From RGIG7332 sp045580305 (lineage in GTDB: Bacteria; Bacillota; Clostridia; Oscillospirales; JAAYXM01), in assembly GCA_045580305.1 (NCBI GenBank), contig JAZNNQ010000036.1:1-64000 (forward strand): a stretch of 64,000 nt of DNA, in the 5' to 3' direction. Under the pieces are notes generated by a model. That model ran no database searches. It worked only from the letters and a program-made list of their open reading frames with translations, and was not told where the DNA came from. This document shows, in pieces, positions 33,967 to 43,370 of this stretch. The first letter of the stretch is position 1, and each line of letters begins with the position of its first letter. Made by a program: the position numbers and the translations under genes.

Positions 33967-35094
33967 TTATTTGCCCTCCTTCAAAGATTTGAGAAGCTCG
34001 TATGCAAGCTGTGCTTCCTTCGGCTCATCAAGAAGCTCGGTCAAAAGCCCCGCTGAAAATGATGTTTCCGGAAATTCTGCCTCAATCAGCTGCTTTGATA
34101 TCAATTTACTAAGCCCGTAATCGTTGTATGTGCCTTCAATAAAGCGGGACAGCACACCTTCGATGATGCTTGTCCGTTTTTCGTATTCCTCGGCTGTAAC
34201 CGCACCGGTCAGGATAATGTCCACAACGCTGTTGTCGTCTATATTGCCCAATTCACGAGCCAATATATTCTCCATTTCACCCGCGGTGAGGGCGATATTT
34301 TTTCTGTAAAAGCGCAGATTTCCCGACACGATCTTTTTGGCCCGAAGACTTTTGTCGTCGTTTATTTCGATAACAAAGCACTGACCCTCTGTGTTGCATG
34401 CCACATCGGTCTGCACATGGGTTCCTGCATTGAATATCCGCTCACAAGGTGCAAAATTCTCGGTTAGGTTTCGGGGGAACGGAACATGTGTATGTCCGAT
34501 AAGCCACGCGTCAACTGGAATGGCCTCAAGCTCTGCCCTTTTCATCAGAAAATATTGTCCTTCATTGTCAATGGTTTCGCCTTCAACCGCGCCGTGAGCA
34601 ATTCCAATATGATAAGCGCTACTATCTGCAAAGTTTTCCTCTTTAATCCAACCCAAATTGTTCTGTCCCGATGCAGAATGAAGAGATGTGCAAAGCGCCG
34701 GATAAAGAACGACCTCCTCATCACCGACGGCAATTACATAAGGACGATAGCTGTTAAGCAGCATAATGTTGTCATACTCTGCCATAACCGCCTCAAACCA
34801 CTGCCACAGTTTGGTGTCTCTGTCATAATAGTCATGGTTTCCCGGGAGTACCGCAACCGTACCTTTGAATGAAGAGAGCATATCCAAAAGCGACTTTATG
34901 TCCTTTTTTGATATGCTGTATGTGTTTTCAAATAAATCACCGGTAATCACAAAAAGAGCGCATTCTTCCCTATTGGCCGCTTCAACCATACCTTCAAAAG
35001 CAGATATTCTGCTTGCGATAAGAGTGGTTGCCTGCTCGTGACTTGCATATTTAAGACCAATATGATTATCTCCGGTTACGAATATCTTTAACAT
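33967..35094 (-). CDS. SbcD/YhaO-like metallophosphatase (DNA exonuclease subunit)
   Basis: A 375-aa Mre11/SbcD-type phosphoesterase. The five metal-binding motifs are visible: GDNHIG, GDLFEN, PGNHDYYD, IAHGAVEGE and GHTHVPF. I start at the ATG giving MLKIFVTGDNHIG because GGAGGAG precedes it and family members begin this way; an in-frame ATG 12 codons upstream lies in the terminator of the previous gene. It is the first gene of the three-gene unit with the SbcC-like ATPase and zinc-ribbon coiled-coil protein. Confidence 0.9.
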   Translation of the reverse strand: MLKIFVTGDNHIGLKYASHEQATTLIASRISAFEGMVEAANREECALFVITGDLFENTYSISKKDIKSLLDMLSSFKGTVAVLPGNHDYYDRDTKLWQWFEAVMAEYDNIMLLNSYRPYVIAVGDEEVVLYPALCTSLHSASGQNNLGWIKEENFADSSAYHIGIAHGAVEGETIDNEGQYFLMKRAELEAIPVDAWLIGHTHVPFPRNLTENFAPCERIFNAGTHVQTDVACNTEGQCFVIEINDDKSLRAKKIVSGNLRFYRKNIALTAGEMENILARELGNIDDNSVVDIILTGAVTAEEYEKRTSIIEGVLSRFIEGTYNDYGLSKLISKQLIEAEFPETSFSAGLLTELLDEPKEAQLAYELLKSLKEGK

Positions 35095-35121
35095 AGTACT
35101 CCTCCACGCCTTTAATAAAAC

Positions 35122-35166
35122 AAAAGCCATAGCGTCGAAGTCGGTCCGATTCTATGACTTTTTTTA
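35122..35166. terminator. Terminator between the helicase gene and the SbcD-like gene
   Basis: AAAAGCCATAG pairs with CTATGACTTTT across ~19 bases, with T runs on both strands. It ends the leftward helicase transcript before the SbcD-like gene. Confidence 0.7.
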
Positions 35167-35235
35167 TTGCTATTCTATACGGTTTAAATTGTACCATTTG
35201 CCGCACTTTTTGTCAACGAGACTCTCTACTACTGT

Positions 35236-38200
35236 TTATTTTTCTACTCGCTTTTCTATGCTCATTAATGTCTCAAGTTCCTTTTTACATTTTTTCAGCT
35301 TATCCTTTGCATCATCAGGCAGAGAAAGTGCGGTTTTCAATTCACTAATTTCACGCTTTAAGTTTGCCATACGGTTGTTTTCGTTCTTTACCGTTTTGTC
35401 GAAACGCTTTAAAAAACTAACCACTCTTTTTATATTATTCTCAGCCGTTTTTCCCATTTCAACAGAATATTCTGCATCGAAACGCTTTAATATGATGCAC
35501 CCGCACCCTTCTGTGAAAATGTCGAATTTCAAAAAGGTGCCGATTTTTTTGGAGATATCCCCTGCAAGCGCATCTTCTGTCAGTAACTCCTTTGAGGCGC
35601 GCATTGCCGCAAGGTATTTATCATTGGTAATAGTTTTCAGATATCTTGCGTTTTTCAGGGTGTTCTGATACCTCGCCTCGGCTATCGGGAGCGCGTCCTC
35701 CGCTTTTTTAAGTTGCTCTTCAAGTCTGCGACGGGTTTCCGCCTGTTTGTTACATAGAATTTGCAGGATACTTGCCTCACGCTCCTTTTGGGCGATTTGC
35801 TTCATTATCGGATTTGCCAGCGCAATTGCCTTGACCTCAGCATAAGTCAGCACATTGTTTTCCAGATCCTCGATGCTGCGCTGATACGGACTGCCGCTTA
35901 AAAATTGTGAAATAAACCTTTGCTTTGTTTCTAAAATCTGCCAGGAGTAAGAGTCGAAGCTACCCTTGGTAATGTAGCGAAAAATCATTATCTTTTCATT
36001 TTCGTTGCCCCGCCGCAAAATTCTGCCCTCACGCTGAGTCATATCCGCGGGTCGCCACGGCACATCCAAATGATGCACCGCCTTTAATTTTGTCTGCACA
36101 TTGGCACCAATCCCCAGCTTAAAGGTAGAACCGATAAGCACCTTAATCGTCCCACGGTTTACATCCTCGTAGAGTTTTAGTCGTCTTGCCTCAGATCCGT
36201 AGCTGTGAATAAAGGCTATCTCATGAGGCGCAAGGCCTTCGGCTATAAGTAATGCCTTCAGTTTTTCATATACACAAAATCCCTCTGCCTTTGGTGTAGA
36301 ATAATCACAAAAAACAAGCTGTGAGCATTCGGGGTGCATTTTATGTATCTCTATCACCTGTTCTGCACAGCGTACAAGCTTTGAGTAATCGTCATATGTC
36401 TGCTTCTCTCCTACCAATGTAAGGTCAATTGCCGCCTTCCTCCCGTCTGTGCTGACCTTGAGCATATTATCGTATTTTGGATTTATTACGCCCGACCGTA
36501 TATCCTCGGTGCGGCGGACTATTTTTTGCATATAGTCACTGAGAGCGATGCTCTTTTCAATTTGTATATTTTTATACTCTCTGTGCCTTGGCAGGCAACT
36601 CTCATCGCCTACCGAATAGAAGTCGGCTATTCCGGAGAACATTTTCGCAAGCTCGGGGAGATTGAAAAAACGCGTAAACCGTGTCACAAGTCGATATCCC
36701 GCCGCGGTTACATCAATTTCACAATTTTGTTCAGCAACAGCAAAGGTTTTTACCCAGTTATCGAACTTGTCCAATTGCCGCTCCCTTAAGTCGTCATATT
36801 GCAGATACATCTGCATCGTATAAGCATCCGAAATGGAATTACTGAGCGGTGTACCGGTGGCAAAAACCGCGCCTCTGCCGTTATTGGCCCGCTGTACACA
36901 CCTTATTTTTTGCAGCATGGCAAGACAACTTTTAGAGCCGCGTGTATTAATACCGCGAAGATTTTTCATCCTTGTCTGTATGGGTATGTTTTTGAAATTA
37001 TGTGCCTCATCAAGGAAAATGGTACCTATCTCCAACTCATCAAAAGTGATACAGTTCTCACGGTTTTGCGCATCATCAAGAAGTTCCTCGGTGAGTTTTC
37101 TGATGTTTCTTATTTCCCTATTGACCGCGCCCTTCCCTTTAGCTACTGCCATTATTTCGTTTATCCTCTTGTTCATATTCTGTGTAAGGTATTCAACCGA
37201 TATGGGAATAAGCTCAAAGGAGCTGTAGGCAATTATAATTCCGTCGTAATCTCCGTTTTTAATCTGAGCCAAAATTTTTTGGCGCATTTCAGCCCTAAAA
37301 CTTTTCGGCTCCACGGTAAGTATGCGCGCTTTTGGGTAAAAGGTGGTGAAAATCATTTCCCATTGGCCCACAATATTGTTGGGAACAACGAACATATTTT
37401 TTCTCGAAATACCCATTTCGCGCATTTTCATAGCCGCGGCAATCATAATATATGTCTTTCCCGCACCCACATCAAAAGCGAGTAATGTGTTTGGGGTGGA
37501 AATAATTCGCTCAACCGCCGCCCTCTGATAGTCATACAATTCAAAATCAGAATTCATCTCGGGAAATTCCATACCTTTTCCGTCAAATTTTAAAGCACTG
37601 TATTTTGCGAACATCTTATTGTAAGCTTCTTCAATCTCCCAAATTCTATCCCTGTCCGACCACACCCAGTGCTTGAATTCCTTTTCAATGACCTCTTTTT
37701 TATCCAGTGCGGCTATAGTCTCCGCCTCGTCAAACTCACCGTTTTTGTCATAGATTTTAATTTCCCGCAAATTCAGTATTGCCTCAAGAATAAAAAGCGC
37801 ACTATACCGCTCTGTGCCGTATTTTGCATTGATTTCAGCGTTTGAATACCTCCGTTTTCCATTTATAAACCAGGTTCCGGAAATCGGCTCATACTCCACA
37901 AAGTTCTGCTTTTCGCCTGAAATGTGCACTGCAAAATCGTTAATAATTTCCCGGCTTACCCATGGCACACCCAAGGATACCTCAATTTGTTCATAGGTAA
38001 TGTCATGGGGCGTATATTCCGTCTTCGCACACCTTCCCTCTTTTTCACCCTTGATTTGCTTTGCGGTTTGGTAAATTTCTATCCACTTGTCAAGGGTCAC
38101 ATCGTCGAGATTTTCTTCTGACAAAGTATCCGCAATGTCGCAAACCGACAAATTTTCAAAAAACTCATCATTGCGAAAAAAAGAACTGTAATCGCGCCGT

Positions 38201-38706
38201 AATAGCTCCTCCGCAATTTGCTTACCCAATAGTTTTGGATCTATCTTTTCCGCAATTTTATCCGCAATAAAGCCTTTGCCTTTTTGAGGATAACACGGCA
38301 TACCGTTTTGCTGAAGCAGATTTTTAAGTTCTAACTTCCACAGCAGGGACAACTGATTACGGCGGGACACTTTTTTATTTTGCCCCGCCGCCCTTACTAT
38401 CTTTACCGTTTGCTCATCGACATAAACAATTCCCCAGTAATACGGCACCTTCCCCTCAGCGCTTTTTATATGCTTACTGCTGACAACAATGTAATTTTCG
38501 TCGAACATTTTATCGTAAAACCGCACCTGTCTGTCAAGTCGACTGTAATTGTCACTGTCGCTCTTGATTTCATAACCGATGAGTCTATCGGTGACCTGCA
38601 TAATATCGCAAATTGCCGAGCCGATAGTCTTCTCCTGGTAAATCCTACACTCCTGCCGCGCCTCGAGATACGCGATCAAAATTTTTCTTATTTCCTTATC
38701 TTTCAT
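35236..38706 (-). CDS. sce7726-type nuclease fused to SNF2/DEAH helicase
   Basis: An 1156-aa protein. The N-terminal ~100 residues match the sce7726 PD-(D/E)XK nuclease family: D34, E46-I-K48 and DRQVRFYDKMFD are the expected catalytic and helper residues. From about 400 onward is a superfamily 2 helicase: FDVGAGKTYIM (motif I), FLDEAHNFKN (II), ATGTPLSNS (III) and MTQREGRILRRGN (VI). The helicase part resembles the large SNF2 proteins of conjugative elements and phage DarB-like proteins, but no methyltransferase domain is present. The C-terminal ~200 residues are coiled coil. A role in degrading or remodelling foreign DNA is likely but unproven. The gene runs leftward with its own terminator. 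Confidence 0.85.
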   Translation of the reverse strand: MKDKEIRKILIAYLEARQECRIYQEKTIGSAICDIMQVTDRLIGYEIKSDSDNYSRLDRQVRFYDKMFDENYIVVSSKHIKSAEGKVPYYWGIVYVDEQTVKIVRAAGQNKKVSRRNQLSLLWKLELKNLLQQNGMPCYPQKGKGFIADKIAEKIDPKLLGKQIAEELLRRDYSSFFRNDEFFENLSVCDIADTLSEENLDDVTLDKWIEIYQTAKQIKGEKEGRCAKTEYTPHDITYEQIEVSLGVPWVSREIINDFAVHISGEKQNFVEYEPISGTWFINGKRRYSNAEINAKYGTERYSALFILEAILNLREIKIYDKNGEFDEAETIAALDKKEVIEKEFKHWVWSDRDRIWEIEEAYNKMFAKYSALKFDGKGMEFPEMNSDFELYDYQRAAVERIISTPNTLLAFDVGAGKTYIMIAAAMKMREMGISRKNMFVVPNNIVGQWEMIFTTFYPKARILTVEPKSFRAEMRQKILAQIKNGDYDGIIIAYSSFELIPISVEYLTQNMNKRINEIMAVAKGKGAVNREIRNIRKLTEELLDDAQNRENCITFDELEIGTIFLDEAHNFKNIPIQTRMKNLRGINTRGSKSCLAMLQKIRCVQRANNGRGAVFATGTPLSNSISDAYTMQMYLQYDDLRERQLDKFDNWVKTFAVAEQNCEIDVTAAGYRLVTRFTRFFNLPELAKMFSGIADFYSVGDESCLPRHREYKNIQIEKSIALSDYMQKIVRRTEDIRSGVINPKYDNMLKVSTDGRKAAIDLTLVGEKQTYDDYSKLVRCAEQVIEIHKMHPECSQLVFCDYSTPKAEGFCVYEKLKALLIAEGLAPHEIAFIHSYGSEARRLKLYEDVNRGTIKVLIGSTFKLGIGANVQTKLKAVHHLDVPWRPADMTQREGRILRRGNENEKIMIFRYITKGSFDSYSWQILETKQRFISQFLSGSPYQRSIEDLENNVLTYAEVKAIALANPIMKQIAQKEREASILQILCNKQAETRRRLEEQLKKAEDALPIAEARYQNTLKNARYLKTITNDKYLAAMRASKELLTEDALAGDISKKIGTFLKFDIFTEGCGCIILKRFDAEYSVEMGKTAENNIKRVVSFLKRFDKTVKNENNRMANLKREISELKTALSLPDDAKDKLKKCKKELETLMSIEKRVEK

Positions 38707-38778
38707 ACTTCACCTCAGGAAATCGTCCACCAAAAATCAAACACCTTTTTACACCAATCACCTTTTGGTATGTAGGAT

Positions 38779-38988
38779 TTATTGTACTTTCTGATTTTTT
38801 TCATTGGAAAGATTCTTATATTTTTTAATTACACCAGACCCGCCATAGCTCTTTTTTAAGTAATATTCGGCGTCGCCTTTGACTCGCAGGCGAATAGACA
38901 TTCTCTTGCAGTTTGGGTAAAGCTGTTTTAAACGACAGCTATGCTTCTTGCTATTTGCCCGACGACGGCATCTGCTTTTATCCTTCAT
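38779..38988 (-). CDS. Possible 69-aa basic protein, unknown
   Basis: The product MKDKSRCRRRANSKK... is very basic, with three Cys and many Lys/Arg, and ends in Asn/Lys-rich sequence. There is no strong ribosome site before the ATG. The frame fills most of the 326-base gap upstream of the helicase gene, on the same strand. It might be a small nucleic-acid-binding protein or a chance frame; nothing else is seen in this gap. Confidence 0.45.
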   Translation of the reverse strand: MKDKSRCRRRANSKKHSCRLKQLYPNCKRMSIRLRVKGDAEYYLKKSYGGSGVIKKYKNLSNEKNQKVQ

Positions 38989-39032
38989 ACCAAGTTTACC
39001 GTAATCCCGCTAAGCATTCTGTTGTTTTCCCT

Positions 39033-39788
39033 TTATTTCAAAATTAAACTGTCAAGATTTTCTTCGTTCATCCCATTGCATTTATAAAATTTCAGGCATT
39101 TATGCCATAAATGCGGTTCCGCCCGGATCCTCTCACTTGCTCTTATAATCTTTTCATTATTGCAGTTTTTCACCCACTTGCTCATAATGAGCGGGCTGTG
39201 TTCAAAAAGTGCATAATCTGTAAAGCCGCTATCCGCTATGGAATCTATCCACAGTCCCCTTCTGTCTTCAGATTCATAGATGCACAGGTGTGCATCACCT
39301 CCATATACAACATAAATCGGCTTTTCAAATGGTGTTGGATCAATTTCAATAATGTCGCCCTTTTTGTACGACACCGTCACTGATTTGGGGCGTTTCATAA
39401 GCTCCGAATGTCGTAACATCATTGAATTGCTCACTCCACGCAAAGCCGCGGCTAAGTTTACGCTGAGCAGTTTTGCATTTATTGAAAAACAGCAGGTTAT
39501 GTCCTCTTTAAATTCCCCTCCCATCAATTTGTATTTTGTAACCGACCAATATGCCCGTTCTCCCATTGTACAGTCGTCACAAAAAAAGCTTCGTGCCTTT
39601 AAAATGTATTTCTCTACGGATGCAAAGGACTTTAATACACTATTCAATGTGCCGTAAGAAATTAAATCCTCACTATCCCTAAAATGTAAAATCACTTCAT
39701 AAACCGAAGTTTCTTCTGCGGTTTTGAATATTTCGAAATACATCTGTTGCAGTTTTTCAACCTCAGTCTTGTAATCTTCAAGTTTCAT
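39033..39788 (-). CDS. Hypothetical protein (251 aa)
   Basis: A 251-aa soluble protein beginning MKLEDYKTEVEKLQQMYFEIF, with a mixed alpha/beta pattern (YGTLNSVLKSF, KPIYVVYGGDAHLCIYE, GLWIDSIADSG). No signal peptide, membrane segment or catalytic motif is recognised. It runs leftward upstream of the small basic gene and nuclease-helicase gene and may be part of the same unit. It is divergent from the ubiquitin-like operon. Confidence 0.65.
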   Translation of the reverse strand: MKLEDYKTEVEKLQQMYFEIFKTAEETSVYEVILHFRDSEDLISYGTLNSVLKSFASVEKYILKARSFFCDDCTMGERAYWSVTKYKLMGGEFKEDITCCFSINAKLLSVNLAAALRGVSNSMMLRHSELMKRPKSVTVSYKKGDIIEIDPTPFEKPIYVVYGGDAHLCIYESEDRRGLWIDSIADSGFTDYALFEHSPLIMSKWVKNCNNEKIIRASERIRAEPHLWHKCLKFYKCNGMNEENLDSLILK

Positions 39789-39961
39789 ATCAGCATACCT
39801 TCTTTAATTCTTTTTAACACCACTCACTATATATATTCGTATAATTTTTGCAAATCACTCCTTTTTTCCTTGAAATCTATCAAAAAGTTCTGAAAATCGC
39901 ATCATTTTGCCCTATCGTAAAAACCTGCGATTTCCCTCCTTTTTGCAGAAGCTGTCACTGT

Positions 39962-39991
39962 TTGACATTTTCCGCATTGGTATGGTAAAAT
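39962..39991 (+). promoter_or_regulatory. Promoter of the ubiquitin-like operon
   Basis: TTGACA (39962-39967) and TAAAAT (39986-39991) with 18 bases between, and TGG directly before the -10 as an extended element. The first gene starts 40 bases downstream behind AAAGGGGG. Confidence 0.75.
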
Positions 39992-40030
39992 TATGTAGTA
40001 TATAATTGTGGTTTTAAAGGGGGATGGAAA

Positions 40031-41128
40031 ATGCAGGATGCAAGCACAATGTATGGGTCAACCGGAAATTTTTCTGTTTGTCAGCACTGTGGTACCAAGG
40101 TAAATTCAGATGCTAAATTCTGTCCTTATTGCGGTGAGTCGGTGATTATCACACCTCCAAAAGCCTTTTGTCCGAGTTGTGGTGCCGAGCTTGACAGTAG
40201 TGGTGTATGCACCGTGTGTGCCGCACCTATGCAAAACATTGCAGCCTATAACCAGGCAATGGAAGCAGGCAGGAACAAAAAAAGAAAGGGTCGGTTTATT
40301 TTAAAAATCGCCCTTATCACATTATTGGTTTTGGCTGTTCTTGCTGCCGTTACTTTTGTATATATTCTGCCCGCCGTTCACTATCATAAGGCGGAAAATC
40401 TTTTAAAGGACGACAACTATTTTATCGCCTACACTATGTATCACGACCTTGGGGATTACAAAGACAGTGAGGAAAAAGCTGAGAATTGCGCATATATGTG
40501 GGCGGACTATATTTTGAAACAAAAAAGTGTTGTTCAGGCAAACTACTTCAAAAACAATGTTTCTTTAAACTCTGCAATCCAAGACCATATATACGCAAGC
40601 ATTTGGGCTGAAATTGAAACAAATACGAAAATAGACTACTGGACAAAAAATAATGCCGAAGCTGTTTATATAATGCTACAGACCCTGCCCTCCTCCTACG
40701 GTGACACTACCACACTGTCAAAACTCTTTAAGGCAATGTCATCTGGTGAAACATACCTAGCATCAAGCTACATAAGAGATAATAAATCCTTTTTGGAATC
40801 CATCTGGTCAATAGAATTCATTCAGGATTATTTGACCTGCGATGATAATATGGCGGTTTTTCTCGAAGATCACTGGACAACCTCCGGCGGGGGATATTAT
40901 CTCACTTTCACTGAAGATGATGACGGCTCAACCTACAGCAACTATGACTTGCCATGGGTTGCGCAGCCCGCGGGAACCGAGTTTTTTGACATAAAAAACA
41001 GCACTTATGTGTGGATTGATAAAAATCACAAGGAACTGGCAAAGGTTTTTAGATTTACAGTAAATGACTTTAATACCATTACCGTTTTCTGCTATAAAAA
41101 TAACCGCTCATACAAGTTGTATCGTTAA
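40031..41128 (+). CDS. Double zinc-ribbon membrane protein
   Basis: A 365-aa protein. Two zinc ribbons stand at the N-terminus (CQHCG...CPYCG and CPSCG...CTVCA, residues ~17-66). One transmembrane helix follows at about 90-113 (FILKIALITLLVLAVLAAVTFVYIL). The ~250-residue extracytoplasmic part starts with a TPR-like repeat (KAENLLKDDNYFIAYTMYHDLGDYKDSEEKAENC) and ends in a beta-rich domain. It is the first gene of the ubiquitin-like operon. Zinc ribbons facing the cytoplasm could hold the conjugation enzymes at the membrane. Confidence 0.8.
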   Translation: MQDASTMYGSTGNFSVCQHCGTKVNSDAKFCPYCGESVIITPPKAFCPSCGAELDSSGVCTVCAAPMQNIAAYNQAMEAGRNKKRKGRFILKIALITLLVLAVLAAVTFVYILPAVHYHKAENLLKDDNYFIAYTMYHDLGDYKDSEEKAENCAYMWADYILKQKSVVQANYFKNNVSLNSAIQDHIYASIWAEIETNTKIDYWTKNNAEAVYIMLQTLPSSYGDTTTLSKLFKAMSSGETYLASSYIRDNKSFLESIWSIEFIQDYLTCDDNMAVFLEDHWTTSGGGYYLTFTEDDDGSTYSNYDLPWVAQPAGTEFFDIKNSTYVWIDKNHKELAKVFRFTVNDFNTITVFCYKNNRSYKLYR

Positions 41129-41158
41129 AATAAGTATCACATAAAAGGGGGATTTTTT

Positions 41159-41863
41159 GTGGATAACGAAACCAAGGTCGTTCGTGACACGACAAACGAA
41201 GAAATTACCGGTTCAGCACAGATTGAAGGAAGTTCTGTTCCTCCGGTAAACACTGTTACTCCGCCACCTGCTGGAAAAAGATGTCCGAGATGTCAGGCAT
41301 TAGTCACCGCCGAGCAAGCCTTTTGTCCGGATTGCGGTGCTCCACTCAAGAAGTTCTGCGCTAACTGCAATGCGGAATTGCATGATGGTCAGGCCTTTTG
41401 CCCTACTTGCGGACACAGTACCGCTCCGCAGACAGTTGCACCCGCCGCTATCAACAACTACAATGCGGCCGTTGCCGTAGCTCAGAAAAAACCTAATACC
41501 GCAAAAATCGTTTTAGGTGTTATTGCGGCAATACTCATTTGTGTCGGACTTGTTTTTATGTTCGGATCAAGCAGTAAGGACGCACTGCACGACACGCTTA
41601 TGTCCGGTGAATGGACCGGTCTTGACGACGAGGGCGATACCTTACTTTACTTAAACTTCTCCGAAGATGAAATCGATTACAGCGGTTACTTCGGCGTTTT
41701 AGGCAGAAGAACCGTTGGCGAAATGGAATATGAGGTGGTAGACGGCGACACAATTATCGTTCACGGCCGTGAGATAAATGTAGTGGTCAGCAAAAATGGA
41801 AATTCCGTCACCTTCTCACCTTCATTTATTGACAGCAGAAGCTCAAACACCTGGACAAAATAA
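41159..41863 (+). CDS. Zinc-ribbon membrane protein
   Basis: A 234-aa protein starting at GTG behind GGGGG. Two CxxC pairs of zinc ribbons (CPRCQ...CPDCG and CANCN...CPTCG) occupy residues ~40-90. One membrane helix is at about 118-138 (IVLGVIAAILICVGLVFMFG). A ~95-residue beta-rich outer domain with WTGLDDEGDTLLYLNFSEDE ends the protein. It has the same layout as the preceding gene, so the two may form a membrane scaffold for the operon's conjugation enzymes. Confidence 0.8.
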   Translation: MDNETKVVRDTTNEEITGSAQIEGSSVPPVNTVTPPPAGKRCPRCQALVTAEQAFCPDCGAPLKKFCANCNAELHDGQAFCPTCGHSTAPQTVAPAAINNYNAAVAVAQKKPNTAKIVLGVIAAILICVGLVFMFGSSSKDALHDTLMSGEWTGLDDEGDTLLYLNFSEDEIDYSGYFGVLGRRTVGEMEYEVVDGDTIIVHGREINVVVSKNGNSVTFSPSFIDSRSSNTWTK

Positions 41864-41884
41864 AATTTTTAAGGAGTAGATATT

Positions 41885-42166
41885 ATGGGTAAATTAAATG
41901 TAATCATCGTTGATGCAACAGGAAACAAGGAACAGAGAGTCGGTTTACCCGATGACATCAAAGTAGGCATCATTATGGTCAAGTTGGTTGAGAAAATAAA
42001 GCTTCCCTCAACCGGTCCCGACGGTAATCCCATCAGCTATAAGTTTATACACAAGGTTAGCGGTAGACAGCTTCTCGAAACTCAGACTCTTGCCGAAGCG
42101 CAGATCAAAGATGGTGATGTATTAAGACTTCAGCCGGAAATTACCGCAGGCGCACCACGCCTCTGA
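41885..42166 (+). CDS. Ubiquitin-like protein (YukD/EsaB-type fold)
   Basis: A 93-aa beta-grasp protein: MGKLNVIIVDATGNKEQRVGLPDD is the opening hairpin, VKLVEKIKLPSTG the helix, and DGDVLRLQPEI the last strand. It precedes the E1 and E2 genes directly, so it is the expected modifier. It ends in EITAGAPRL and lacks a C-terminal Gly-Gly; a short tail (APRL) after the Gly may need removal, perhaps by one of the JAMM proteases of the operon. AGGAG precedes the ATG. Confidence 0.85.
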   Translation: MGKLNVIIVDATGNKEQRVGLPDDIKVGIIMVKLVEKIKLPSTGPDGNPISYKFIHKVSGRQLLETQTLAEAQIKDGDVLRLQPEITAGAPRL

Positions 42167-42182
42167 TCCCCGGTGGCAGATT

Positions 42183-43370
42183 ATGAATGACAATATAGAA
42201 TTGAACAAAGAGGACTTTGAGGAAACCAGATATTCGCGTCTTGAACTTATTCCCTGGTGGAATCAGGAACTTTTGCACGGTTCTACGGTTATGGTTGTGG
42301 GTGCCGGCGCCATAGGCAACGAGCTTATTAAAAATCTGGCACTCCTTGGCATCGGCAAAATCCTTATTGTGGATATGGATAAGATTGAACAGACAAACCT
42401 TACCCGTTCAATTCTCTACCGTATGAAGGATGTCGGCAAATATAAATCTCAGGCTGCGGCAGAAGCGGCAATGGAGATCAACCCTGATGTAAAGGCGGTT
42501 TGTCTTAATCAGAACATCGTTACCGATATCGGTCTTGGCGTATTCCGCTGTATGGACATCGTCCTTGGCGGTCTTGACAACCGTGAGGCACGACTTGCCA
42601 TTAACCAGTCCTGCTATAAGGTGAACAAGCCTTGGATAGACGGTGCCATCGAGGTTTTAAACGGCTTTGCCCGTGTATTTGTTCCGCCCGGTCCCTGCTA
42701 TGAGTGCACGATGACCGAAACCGACTGGCGACTTATCAATAAGCGCAAGTCCTGCGCGCTGCTCACCCATGACGAGATGCTGGAGGGCAAGACTCCCACA
42801 ACGCCCACCTCCTCTTCAATCATTGCCGGTGTTCAGGTGCAGGAAATGTTAAAACTTCTCCATAACGACAGAAATCTTCCCACACTGGCAGGTAAGGGCT
42901 ATGTTTTCAACGGCCTTACTCACGACTCCTTTGTTGTGGAATACCAGCTTAAAGAGGATTGTATGAGTCACGATCTATACGACAATATTATTGAAACGGA
43001 CTGGTCAGCTCGTACCGTGTCCCTGAAAGAAATTTTAACACGGGCAGAGCGTGAGCTTGGCGAGGGTGCGATAATCGAATTTGACCGTGACATCGCCACA
43101 AGAGCAACCTGCGCTTGCGGGCACAAGAAGGACATCTTCAACACGGTAAACCGTCTTCGCGGCAAGGATATTGTCTGTGAAAAGTGCGGAAAATCAATGC
43201 AATTTGAGACTGTACATACAATTAATGGTGAGGAAGATTTCCTCGACAAAAAGCTTTATGATATCGGCATACCCTTGTTCCACATTATTGCGGTGCGAAA
43301 GGGTATGAAATATGCTTATTACGAATTATCCAAAGATAAAAACGAGGTTTTAGGGGGGTTGTTTGAATGA
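42183..43370 (+). CDS. E1-like ThiF/MoeB-family activating enzyme
   Basis: A 395-aa adenylating enzyme. VMVVGAGAIGNELIKNLALLG (Rossmann ATP site), the DMDKIEQTNLTRSILYR segment and the CYECTMTETDW zinc ligand are visible. A Cys in KRKSCALLTHDEM before the TPTTPTSSSIIAGVQVQE motif is the candidate thioester residue. The C-terminal ~110 residues carry a second zinc ribbon (CACG...CEKCG), an extra domain relative to plain ThiF. It should adenylate the C-terminus of the ubiquitin-like protein. Its stop overlaps the E2 start by four bases. Confidence 0.9.
   Translation: MNDNIELNKEDFEETRYSRLELIPWWNQELLHGSTVMVVGAGAIGNELIKNLALLGIGKILIVDMDKIEQTNLTRSILYRMKDVGKYKSQAAAEAAMEINPDVKAVCLNQNIVTDIGLGVFRCMDIVLGGLDNREARLAINQSCYKVNKPWIDGAIEVLNGFARVFVPPGPCYECTMTETDWRLINKRKSCALLTHDEMLEGKTPTTPTSSSIIAGVQVQEMLKLLHNDRNLPTLAGKGYVFNGLTHDSFVVEYQLKEDCMSHDLYDNIIETDWSARTVSLKEILTRAERELGEGAIIEFDRDIATRATCACGHKKDIFNTVNRLRGKDIVCEKCGKSMQFETVHTINGEEDFLDKKLYDIGIPLFHIIAVRKGMKYAYYELSKDKNEVLGGLFE

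Noticed and set aside
38990..39032. Possible additional gene between the small basic protein and the 251-aa protein
   Set aside because: Too short and without a ribosome site or hairpin.
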